This document shows, piece after piece, positions 1 to 5,916 of a stretch of 8,776 nucleotides of DNA. The stretch is from Brevundimonas sp. (GTDB taxonomy: Bacteria > Pseudomonadota > Alphaproteobacteria > Caulobacterales > Caulobacteraceae), in contig JADCBH010000202.1 in assembly GCA_020253595.1 (NCBI GenBank), forward strand, positions 1 to 8,776, given 5' to 3'. Positions within the stretch are counted from its first letter, which is position 1. Every line of letters starts with the position of its first letter. A model generated the notes under the pieces. That model had not been told where the DNA came from, did not search any database, and saw only the letters and a program-made list of their open reading frames with translations. The position numbers were made by a program, and so were the translations under genes.

Positions 1-555
1 ACCGAGACCTTCGTCGCCATTCGCGCCGACATTGACAACTGGCGCTGGGCGGGCGTGCCGTTCTTCATGCGCACAGGCAAGCGACTGCCGGAAAAGCGCA
101 CCGAGATCGTCATCCAGTTCAAGCCGGTGCCGCACTCCATCTTCGACCGCGACTCGCGCGGCGAGGTGCGCGCCAACCGCATGGTCATCGAGCTCCAGCC
201 CGAGGAGGACATCTCGCTCACCGTGATGAACAAGCGCCCGGGTCTGGATCAGAAGATGCAGCTTCAGCGCATCGACATGTCCCTGTCCTGGGGGGTCAAC
301 CAGAAGGGGGCCAAGCCGCCGCGCCGCCGCATCGCCTATGAGCGCCTGCTGCTTGATGCACTGAACGGCGACTCCACCCTGTTCGTTCGTCGCGACGAGG
401 CCGAAAAGGCCTGGGAATGGGTCGACGGCGTTTCTGAGGCGTGGACCGAAGGCAAGGTCAAGCCGATGCCCTATCGCGCGGGGACCTGGGGTCCCGACGC
501 ATCGGACCTGCTGCTCGCGCGCACCGGGCGGGAGTGGAAGACCAATGCAGGTTGA
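1..555 (+). CDS. zwf: Glucose-6-phosphate 1-dehydrogenase, C-terminal part (5' end outside window)
   Basis: This enzyme oxidises glucose-6-phosphate to 6-phosphoglucono-1,5-lactone with NAD(P)+, the entry step to the Entner-Doudoroff and pentose phosphate routes in the cytosol. Reading frame 1 is open from the first base to TGA at 553-555, giving 184 visible residues of a protein normally about 490 long. The visible part matches the C-terminal substrate-binding and dimer domain. It has RWAGVPFFMRTGKRLPEK early on, then YERLLLDALNGDSTLFVRRDE followed by EAWEWVD-like residues, and a terminal GTWGP near the end, all typical of Zwf. The N-terminal nucleotide-binding domain and the catalytic His are outside the window. 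Its last 11 bp overlap the start of pgl, so the two are probably translated as a coupled pair. Family identification is very secure; cofactor preference cannot be read from this part. Confidence 0.97.
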   Translation, partial: TETFVAIRADIDNWRWAGVPFFMRTGKRLPEKRTEIVIQFKPVPHSIFDRDSRGEVRANRMVIELQPEEDISLTVMNKRPGLDQKMQLQRIDMSLSWGVNQKGAKPPRRRIAYERLLLDALNGDSTLFVRRDEAEKAWEWVDGVSEAWTEGKVKPMPYRAGTWGPDASDLLLARTGREWKTNAG

Positions 556-1246
556 GGCTTTCCCCGACACGGACGCGTGGGCCACGGCGATCGCAGCGCG
601 GCTGGAAGAGACGCTGGCCGCCGCCGTCCAGACGAACGGCAGCGCAGTCTTCGCAGGACCCGGCGGCACGACCCCCTCTCCGATCTACGTCCGGATGGCC
701 CAGGCCGACATCGGCTGGGACCGCATCGCCGTGACATTGGTCGACGAGCGGCACGTGCCCGATACGTCACCGGACTCCAACGCGCGCCTGATCCGTGACG
801 TCCTGCTGCAAGGCCCGGCAGCTGCCGCCCGCTTCATCCCCCTCTATTCTCCCGCCGTGACAGTGGACCGCGCCGCAGCGCTCGCCGCCCATGCCCTGGC
901 CCAGGCCGGCGGACGCTTCGATGCGGTCCTGCTGGGCATGGGCGAGGACGGCCATATCTGCTCCATGTTCCCCGACAGCCCGACGCTGAAGACCCTGCTG
1001 ACCCCAACGCTGAAGCCCACGGTCCTGGGCGTTCCGCCCGGCCGCGACGGAGCCGCGCCGCCACAGGAGCGGCTTTCGATCAACCTGCCCTGGCTGATGT
1101 CGGCCGGTCGCGTCATCCTGGGCCTGAAGGGCTCGGTGAAGCGTTCGGTCTTCGAACGCGAGGCCGGGGGCGATCCTGCCATCCGACCCATTGCTGCCCT
1201 CATGGCAGCGAAAGTCCCGCTCGAAGTCGTCTGGACGGAAGGCTGA
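545..1246 (+). CDS. pgl: 6-phosphogluconolactonase
   Basis: Hydrolyses 6-phosphogluconolactone to 6-phosphogluconate, the step between Zwf and Edd. The product is 233 residues, normal for the DevB/SOL-type lactonase family. Visible family motifs are GGTTPSPIY (about residues 40-48), VDERHVPDTSPDSN (66-79) and LLGMGEDGHICSMFP (129-143). The last is a variant of the usual GMGxDGHTASLFP. A PPQERLSIN segment (172-180) matches the conserved region before the final strand. The ATG at 545 lies inside zwf, giving an 11-bp overlap, and has GGAG at 531-534 about 10 nt upstream, which supports this start. The gene ends 2 bp before edd. It is soluble, with no signal peptide. No separate promoter is visible, so expression should follow zwf. 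The alternative BPGH-type (Lactonase_7) family is excluded by the motifs. Confidence 0.95.
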   Translation: MQVEAFPDTDAWATAIAARLEETLAAAVQTNGSAVFAGPGGTTPSPIYVRMAQADIGWDRIAVTLVDERHVPDTSPDSNARLIRDVLLQGPAAAARFIPLYSPAVTVDRAAALAAHALAQAGGRFDAVLLGMGEDGHICSMFPDSPTLKTLLTPTLKPTVLGVPPGRDGAAPPQERLSINLPWLMSAGRVILGLKGSVKRSVFEREAGGDPAIRPIAALMAAKVPLEVVWTEG

Positions 1247-1248
1247 AG

Positions 1249-3123
1249 ATGTCCCTGCACCCCGTCGTCAAAGAGGTCACTGACCGCATCGTCGCCCGTT
1301 CGCGGGACACCCGGTCCGACTACCTGCGTCGCATGGACGCCGCCCGTGACTCGGGCGTCGGCCGCGCCAAACTGTCCTGCGCCAACTGGGCCCATGCCTT
1401 CGCCGGCCAGACCATCGCCGACAAGCTGACGGCCATGACGGGCAAGACGCCCAACATCGGCATAGTCACCGCCTACAACGACATGCTTTCGGCCCATCAG
1501 CCGTTCGAGCGGTTTCCCGACGTAATCCGCAAGGCTGTGCGCGAGGTCGGTGCCACGGCCCAGGTCGCGGGCGGCACGCCGGCCATGTGTGACGGCGTCA
1601 CCCAGGGCCGTCCGGGCATGGAGCTGAGCCTGTTCAGCCGAGATGTCATCGCCATGTCGGTCGGCGTGGCCCTGACCCACGATGCCTTCGACGCGGGGCT
1701 GATGCTGGGCGTGTGCGACAAGATCGTGCCCGGCCTGTTCATGGGTGCCCTGGCGTTCGGCCACCTGCCCGTCGTCTTCGCCCCGGCCGGGCCGATGCCC
1801 AGCGGCATTCCCAACGCCGAAAAGGCCCGCGTCCGGGCCGAGTACGCGCAAGGGAAGGTGGATCGCAACGTCCTGCTGGCCAGCGAGATCGGCTCCTACC
1901 ATTCGCCCGGCACCTGCACCTTCTACGGCACGGCCAACTCCAATCAGATGATGATGGAGATCTGCGGCCTGCACATGCCCTCAACGGCCTTCGTCCATCC
2001 GGAGACGGGCTTGCGCGACGCCCTGACCGCCGCCGCCGCCAAACAGGCGGTCAAGCTGGCCGAGAGCGGGACCGGTCGCATGGCCGACGTCGTGGACGAG
2101 AAGTCCGTGGTCAACATGGTCGTGGCCCTGCTGGCCACCGGCGGCTCGACCAATCACGCCATCCATCTGGTGGCCATGGCGCGGTCGGCAGGCGTTCTGA
2201 TCGACTGGACCGACATGGACCAGCTGTCTTCCGTCACGCCGCTTCTGGCGCGGGTCTATCCGAACGGTACGGCTGACGTGAATGCGTTTCAGGCGGCGGG
2301 CGGCGTGGCCTTCGTCACGCGGGAACTGGCCGAGGCCGGCCACATCCATTCCGACGTCCAGACCGTCATGGGCGCGGGCATTCATCACTACTTCCAGGAG
2401 CCGTCGATGGTGGACGGCGCGCTGGTCTGGCGCGACGGCGTGGCCCAGAGCCTGGACACCGACATCCTGCGACCCGTTTCCGATCCGTTCGACAAGGAAG
2501 GCGGTCTGCGGCTGGTGCACGGCAACCTCGGCCGCGCCGTCATCAAGGTCTCGGCCGTCAAGCCCCAGCACCGCATCGTCGAGGCCCCGGCCTTCGTCTT
2601 CGACAGCCAGGAGGATGTGCTGGCGGCCTTCCAGGCGGGCCAGCTGGATCAGGGTGGCGTAATCGTCCTGCGCTTCCAGGGGCCCAAGGCCAACGGCATG
2701 CCCGAACTGCATTCCCTGTCGCCCCTGATGAGCGTGCTTCAGGATCGCGGCGTGCCCATCGCCCTGGTCACCGACGGCCGCATGTCCGGCGCATCGGGCA
2801 AGACACCCGCCGCCATCCACGTCACGCCCGAGGCCCTGGACGGCGGTCCCCTTGCCTTCGTGAAGACCGGCGACATCGTGCGCCTCGACGCCGAGGCGGG
2901 TGTTCTGATCACCGCAGCCGACCTGTCGTCGCGCCCGGCCGCCCGCGTCACCGATGTGCAGTCGTGGGGTTATGGTCGAGAGCTGTTCGGGGCCTTCCGC
3001 GCCGCCGTGTCCTCAGCAGAGGAAGGCGCGTCCGTCTGCTTTCAGGCCAGTTCAACTCCCCGGCAGCCCGAGCTGCGCGAGGTCGCCGATCATAACATCC
3101 AGAACCAGGCGATCGACGCATGA
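1249..3123 (+). CDS. edd: 6-phosphogluconate dehydratase (Entner-Doudoroff)
   Basis: Dehydrates 6-phosphogluconate to 2-keto-3-deoxy-6-phosphogluconate (KDPG), the defining step of the Entner-Doudoroff pathway. It belongs to the IlvD/Edd family of Fe-S dehydratases. At 624 residues it is close to the roughly 600 usual for Edd. The Edd rather than IlvD identity rests on TAYNDMLSAHQPFERFP (about 74-90), the MCDGVTQGRPGMELSLFSRD block (113-132), GVCDKIVPG (154-162), YHSPGTCTFYGTANSNQMMM (217-236), ATGGSTNHAIHL (296-307) and a C-terminal TDGRMSGASGKTPAAIHV stretch. Cys114, Cys156 and Cys223 are the conserved cysteines expected near the cluster. The position where many IlvD members carry another cysteine reads TAYND here. 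The ATG follows the pgl stop by 2 bp, with GGAAGG at 1237-1242 as a well-spaced ribosome binding site. The end overlaps glk by 4 bp. The gene looks intact. Confidence 0.97.
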   Translation: MSLHPVVKEVTDRIVARSRDTRSDYLRRMDAARDSGVGRAKLSCANWAHAFAGQTIADKLTAMTGKTPNIGIVTAYNDMLSAHQPFERFPDVIRKAVREVGATAQVAGGTPAMCDGVTQGRPGMELSLFSRDVIAMSVGVALTHDAFDAGLMLGVCDKIVPGLFMGALAFGHLPVVFAPAGPMPSGIPNAEKARVRAEYAQGKVDRNVLLASEIGSYHSPGTCTFYGTANSNQMMMEICGLHMPSTAFVHPETGLRDALTAAAAKQAVKLAESGTGRMADVVDEKSVVNMVVALLATGGSTNHAIHLVAMARSAGVLIDWTDMDQLSSVTPLLARVYPNGTADVNAFQAAGGVAFVTRELAEAGHIHSDVQTVMGAGIHHYFQEPSMVDGALVWRDGVAQSLDTDILRPVSDPFDKEGGLRLVHGNLGRAVIKVSAVKPQHRIVEAPAFVFDSQEDVLAAFQAGQLDQGGVIVLRFQGPKANGMPELHSLSPLMSVLQDRGVPIALVTDGRMSGASGKTPAAIHVTPEALDGGPLAFVKTGDIVRLDAEAGVLITAADLSSRPAARVTDVQSWGYGRELFGAFRAAVSSAEEGASVCFQASSTPRQPELREVADHNIQNQAIDA

Positions 3124-4091
3124 GCGACACTCGCACCCTCCTCGTCGGTGACGTCGGCGGCACCAACGCCCGGTTTGCCCTCGCCACCTGGAAGGACGGC
3201 CTGCCGGTTCTCGACCACCACGAGAGCTTTCCGGCCGAGCAGTATCCGACCTTCCTTGAAGGCGTGGCTTCCTTCATCAACGACTGCGAGGTCAAGCCGT
3301 CGGGGGGCGTCATCGCGGTCGCCGGCCCGGTCGAGGACGGGGCCATCGACCTGACCAACTCGCCCTGGGCCGTGTCGGAGACCGAGCTGGCGACGCTCGG
3401 CCTGAACCCGGTCAAGCTCATCAACGACTTCAAGGCGCTCGCCTGGGGGGCTCCCATCGTCCCCGCGTCTGATCTGGTTCACCTCGGCGGCCCCGAGGCC
3501 GGCGACCCGCACGCGACGCTGGCGGTACTCGGCCCCGGCACCGGGTTCGGCGTCTCGGCCCTGGTGCGCGACGCCCTTGGCCGCGAGATGGCCATGCCGT
3601 CCGAAGGCGGTCACGCCTGCTTTCCGCCCGGCGACCCCATCGAGGACGAGATCCTGCGCATCCTGCGCGAGCGCTATGACCGCGTCTCGATCGAGCGCCT
3701 GATCTGCGGGCCGGGCCTTTTGAACATGCACAGGGCGCTGGCTCGTATCGAAGGGCGGGAAACCCACATCGACGACCCGGCCGAGATCACGACGACGGCT
3801 CTGGCCGATCCTGACAGCCCGTGCGGCGCGACGCTGGCGCGGTTCTGCGCCATCCTGGGGGCCGTCGCCGGGGACATCGCCCTGACCACAGGGGCGAAAG
3901 GCGGGGTTTACATCGCGGGCGGTATCGCGCCGCGCATCCTCGACTTCCTGAAGGCCAGCCCCTTCCGGCGGCGCTTCGAGCGAAAAGGTCGGTTCGCGGA
4001 CTACATGGCCGACATCCCTACCTGGGTCATCACCCACAAGCACGCCGCTCTTCTGGGTGCCGCGCGTGTGGCTTTCGCACAGGCCGCATAA
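3120..4091 (+). CDS. glk: Glucokinase
   Basis: Phosphorylates glucose to glucose-6-phosphate with ATP, feeding Zwf at the head of the same operon. The 323-residue product matches the E. coli-type Glk family (about 321), not the shorter ROK kinases. The phosphate-binding loop GDVGGTNARFALA lies at about residues 10-22. INDFKAL at 101-107 contains the predicted catalytic base Asp103. A GPGTGFGVS segment (138-146) and SEGGH (161-165), with Glu162 and His165 as likely sugar ligands, follow. A second nucleotide-binding part, GGVYIAGGIAPRIL, lies at 261-274. The start codon overlaps the edd stop as ATGA, a classic translational coupling arrangement, and no strong ribosome binding site is seen. It is the last Entner-Doudoroff gene here. 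The following 85 bp contain no convincing terminator, so transcripts may run on into the lipoprotein gene. Confidence 0.95.
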   Translation: MSDTRTLLVGDVGGTNARFALATWKDGLPVLDHHESFPAEQYPTFLEGVASFINDCEVKPSGGVIAVAGPVEDGAIDLTNSPWAVSETELATLGLNPVKLINDFKALAWGAPIVPASDLVHLGGPEAGDPHATLAVLGPGTGFGVSALVRDALGREMAMPSEGGHACFPPGDPIEDEILRILRERYDRVSIERLICGPGLLNMHRALARIEGRETHIDDPAEITTTALADPDSPCGATLARFCAILGAVAGDIALTTGAKGGVYIAGGIAPRILDFLKASPFRRRFERKGRFADYMADIPTWVITHKHAALLGAARVAFAQAA

Positions 4092-4160
4092 CCCAGTTCG
4101 CATTTCTGCTCACGACCGCGTGAACCCCTAGTGAGCGCGGGCGTTTCCCCGACTTCAACT

Positions 4161-4176
4161 AGGTAGGGGATTCCCC
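4161..4176 (+). promoter_or_regulatory. Ribosome binding site of the small lipoprotein, inside a short possible hairpin
   Basis: A purine-rich AGGTAGGGGA stretch (4161-4170) lies just before the ATG at 4177. Its GGGGA core ends 6 nt from the start codon, good spacing for a Shine-Dalgarno sequence. The core is followed at once by TTCCCC (4171-4176), so GGGG can pair with CCCC around a 3-nt ATT loop. This would mask the ribosome binding site. The stem is only 4-5 bp, so a regulatory role is speculative. Confidence 0.5.
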
Positions 4177-4470
4177 ATGCGTAAACTGGCCCTCGCTACC
4201 ATCGCCCTCGCCACCATGACTGGCCTCGCCGCCTGCGGCGAATCCGCCGCCGACAAGGCCGCTGAACAGCAGGCCGACGCCCTGGAAGCCCAGGCCGACG
4301 CCGCTCCGACCGAAGCCCAGGAGCAGGCGCTCAACGCCGAGGCCGACCGCATCGAACAGCAGGCCGGCAACGCTGACGGCGGCATGACCACCGAGAATAC
4401 GCCCAACACCTCGCCGTCTATCCCGTCGAGCGAGTGCGGCATGGCCCCGACGCCGCCGCCGGCCAACTAA
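4177..4470 (+). CDS. Small Ala/Gln/Glu-rich lipoprotein, function unknown
   Basis: I do not recognise a named family. The 97-residue product begins MRKLALATIALATMTGLAAC: a positively charged N-terminus, a hydrophobic stretch and a lipobox LAAC ending at Cys20, so it should be lipidated. Gly at the residue after Cys rather than Asp suggests outer-membrane sorting if E. coli-type rules apply. Residues about 24-64 are rich in Ala, Gln, Glu and Asp with recurring EQQAD, EAQAD and EADRIEQQA-like units, consistent with a helix or short coiled coil. The remainder (65-97) is Gly/Thr/Ser/Pro-rich and probably disordered, with one further cysteine at 87. The gene lies 85 bp after glk and is followed by a strong terminator 45 bp after its stop. 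It has a good ribosome binding site. It may be read through from the sugar operon or have its own promoter; no clear promoter is visible. Confidence 0.85.
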   Translation: MRKLALATIALATMTGLAACGESAADKAAEQQADALEAQADAAPTEAQEQALNAEADRIEQQAGNADGGMTTENTPNTSPSIPSSECGMAPTPPPAN

Positions 4471-4514
4471 GTCCTGCCGGCGGGCGTCATGACCCCGCAG
4501 ATCCTTTGGAAGAC

Positions 4515-4546
4515 GGCCCCCGTCGCGATCGCGGCGGGGGCCTTTT
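4515..4546 (+). terminator. Rho-independent terminator after the lipoprotein gene
   Basis: A 12-bp stem pairs 4515-4526 (GGCCCCCGTCGC) with 4531-4542 (GCGGCGGGGGCC), with a single G-T wobble, a GATC loop and a TTTT tail at 4543-4546. It sits 45 bp after the lipoprotein stop and ends 4 bp before the stop codon of the convergent GST gene at 4551. The T tail is on the + strand, so it mainly ends the rightward transcript. On the - strand the hairpin would also form, but the sequence after it is not U-rich, so leftward termination would be weaker. Confidence 0.9.
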
Positions 4547-4550
4547 CGTT

Positions 4551-5225
4551 TCACGCGCCCGGCGGCAGGCCGAAGTTGGGGATGGCAACTTCGGTCGCCT
4601 TCAGGCTCGGGCGTTCGACGGCCCGCGCGAACCAGGCCGACAGAACGGGCCGGTTGGCCAGAAGTCGCCGCCCTTCCTCGGCCAGGGACAGGTTCTGGAC
4701 CATGGGCGCGAGCGAAGCGTCCGCCAGTCCGAATCCCTCACCGCCGAGGAACGGCCCGCGAGATACCGCCAGCAACTGATCGACGGACGCCTCAATGGCC
4801 GCCAACGGAGACCGGGTCGCCTCGACCGCCGCGTCCACAGCGGCAGAGTTCACACGCCCGCCATTCGCCAGCACATAGGCCTGCTGGAAGAATACCCCCA
4901 TGACCGCCGTCGGATAGAGGTAGTGCCCGGCCGCCGCGACCACGGCCGTCGACAGGGCGTCCCGCCACGGATCGCCGCTCTTCAGGGCCGGCCCCTCGAA
5001 CGCCTCCTCGACATAGTCGAGGATAGCCGCCGTCTCGAACAGGCGACGCCCGTCGTGCTCCAGCACAGGCACCCGCCCGAACGGACTGAGCGCCCGCCCC
5101 TCCGGTGTCGCCAGATCGGGCGGGGTCAGGGGGACGTGCGCATGCGCGACCCCCTTTTCGTTCAGCGCGATGCGGATCGCGCGGACATAGGGGCTGAACG
5201 CCCAGCCATGAACCTTGATCGTCAT
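4551..5225 (-). CDS. Glutathione S-transferase family protein
   Basis: A cytosolic GST-fold protein, expected to conjugate glutathione to electrophiles or act as a thiol-dependent reductase or isomerase; the substrate cannot be told. From the ATG at 5225 it is 224 residues. Residues about 1-78 form the thioredoxin-like domain: SPYVRAIRIAL (11-21) holds the likely active-site Ser or Tyr, FGRVPVL (49-55) contains the cis-Pro at 53, and FETAAILDY (63-71) is the glutathione-binding E-T motif. The all-helical C-terminal domain carries GLADASLAPM (166-175), with Asp169 in the usual structural motif. A GTG at 5234 would overlap the upstream stop as GTGA. I prefer the ATG because a GGTGA ribosome-binding element lies just before it. 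It follows the SnoaL-like gene by 5 bp, so the two are very probably one operon controlled by the divergent TetR regulator. The class is unassigned. Confidence 0.9.
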   Translation of the reverse strand: MTIKVHGWAFSPYVRAIRIALNEKGVAHAHVPLTPPDLATPEGRALSPFGRVPVLEHDGRRLFETAAILDYVEEAFEGPALKSGDPWRDALSTAVVAAAGHYLYPTAVMGVFFQQAYVLANGGRVNSAAVDAAVEATRSPLAAIEASVDQLLAVSRGPFLGGEGFGLADASLAPMVQNLSLAEEGRRLLANRPVLSAWFARAVERPSLKATEVAIPNFGLPPGA

Positions 5226-5230
5226 GGCGC

Positions 5231-5794
5231 TCACCGGTCGTAGGGTTGGGCGGCGACGGCGTAGAAGGGCTGGGGCAGGCCCTGCACGCCCAGCTGGACG
5301 AAGGCGCGCGGCCAGTCGAACTGGTCCCAGTGTTCGTAGAGCTGCCCATCCCGGACCGTCCAGACGTCGATCACGTCGAATTCGACCCGCTGACCGCGTG
5401 GCTCCATGCCCAGAAAGCCCTCGCCGGTTAGGGTACCGGTCCAGGTCCAGCGCGTGACGACACGATCCTCGGTGGCGAACACATCATGGAGGGTGAAGCG
5501 TGCGTCCGGCATGGCCTGATAGATCACCGGGATGAAGTCGATCAGCCCCTGACGACCCTCGGGCACGAGCGGATTGTGCTGGATGGAATCCGTGGCCACG
5601 ATCCGGTTCAGGATCTCGACGCGCTTCTCCTGAGACCGCTCATTCAACATCACCTCGGAAAAGGTGCGTCCCAGCCAGGTGTTGTAGGCGACCGTGCCAT
5701 GTGCGGCGGGTGGGTCGGTGAATTCCTGGGCCCTCGCATGGCTGGCTGCGAGGACCAGGGCCAGGGTCGCCCCTGCGAAAAGCATCTTCAACAT
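5231..5794 (-). CDS. Secreted SnoaL-like (NTF2-fold) protein
   Basis: A 187-residue protein with a signal peptide: MLKMLFAGATLALVLAASHARA, with predicted cleavage at ARA|QE after residue 22, so it should act in the periplasm. The rest resembles SnoaL-like ester cyclase or aldol-condensation proteins of the NTF2 fold. Recognisable parts are IQHNPLVPEGRQGLIDF (about 71-87), RWTWTGT (115-121), GFLGMEPRGQRVEF (126-139) and DVWTVRDGQLYEHWDQFD (143-160). Members often have unknown substrates, and some have no demonstrated catalysis, so I do not assign a reaction. The frame stays open further upstream to 6001, but that extension runs through tetR and the regulatory gap and lacks coding character, so the ATG at 5794 is chosen. 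A second ATG at 5785 is possible. It is the first gene of a likely two-gene operon with the GST and is read divergently from tetR. Confidence 0.85.
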   Translation of the reverse strand: MLKMLFAGATLALVLAASHARAQEFTDPPAAHGTVAYNTWLGRTFSEVMLNERSQEKRVEILNRIVATDSIQHNPLVPEGRQGLIDFIPVIYQAMPDARFTLHDVFATEDRVVTRWTWTGTLTGEGFLGMEPRGQRVEFDVIDVWTVRDGQLYEHWDQFDWPRAFVQLGVQGLPQPFYAVAAQPYDR

Positions 5795-5845
5795 GGTGGT
5801 CTGTCCCGATGGAAACGCCGCGATCCGCCGCGGCCCGGTGCAATT

Positions 5846-5863
5846 ATTGATCGATTGATCAAT
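5846..5863. promoter_or_regulatory. Candidate TetR operator 1 (perfect 7-bp arms)
   Basis: ATTGATC (5846-5852) and GATCAAT (5857-5863) are perfect inverted repeats around a 4-bp centre GATT. Size, symmetry and position between a tetR gene and its divergent neighbour fit a TetR-dimer operator. It lies 53 bp upstream of the tetR start and 51 bp upstream of the SnoaL-like start, close to the midpoint of the gap. Confidence 0.65.
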
Positions 5864-5887
5864 TACAAGGGGCGCGAGGGCCTTTTT

Positions 5888-5903
5888 TTGATCGACCGAT
5901 CCA
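5888..5903. promoter_or_regulatory. Candidate TetR operator 2 (degenerate copy)
   Basis: TTGATCGACCGATCCA agrees with 5847-5862 of operator 1 at 13 of 16 positions. Within it GATCG (5890-5894) and CGATC (5897-5901) are inverted around a 2-bp centre. The two copies are 41 bp apart in the same orientation, about four helical turns. This copy lies directly upstream of a possible tetR -10 element, so binding here could give autorepression. Confidence 0.55.
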
Positions 5904-5916
5904 TTATCTTGCTGGC

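Larger units (their letters stand above)
5795..5916. promoter_or_regulatory. Divergent control region between the SnoaL-GST operon and tetR
   Basis: This 122-bp gap separates two divergent genes and is richer in A and T than its surroundings, especially 5841-5866 and 5883-5910. It holds two related palindromes, listed separately. Possible -10 elements overlap each other: TATCTT at 5905-5910 for tetR, which would make the message nearly leaderless because the ATG is at 5917, and GATAAT (complement of 5903-5908) for the leftward operon. No -35 element matches well for either, so promoter positions are tentative. No convincing Shine-Dalgarno sequence precedes either the tetR ATG or the 5794 ATG. 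Confidence 0.6.

Noticed and set aside
844..1974. Long open frame on the - strand across pgl and edd
   Set aside because: It lies antisense to two clearly conserved genes, has no recognisable domain and low-complexity His/Gly/Arg-rich composition, typical of open antisense frames in GC-rich DNA.
3090..4103. Open frame of more than 300 codons on the - strand opposite glk
   Set aside because: Glk is unmistakable on the + strand; this antisense frame shows no family motif and is a codon-bias artefact.
4116..4140. CCGCG/CGCGG inverted repeat after glk as a terminator
   Set aside because: The stem is only 5 bp with a 15-nt loop and only three T residues shortly after it; too weak to call.
4434..5243. 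Open frame on the + strand overlapping the lipoprotein end and the GST
   Set aside because: It runs through the terminator hairpin and antisense to the GST, and its Arg-rich product resembles no known protein.
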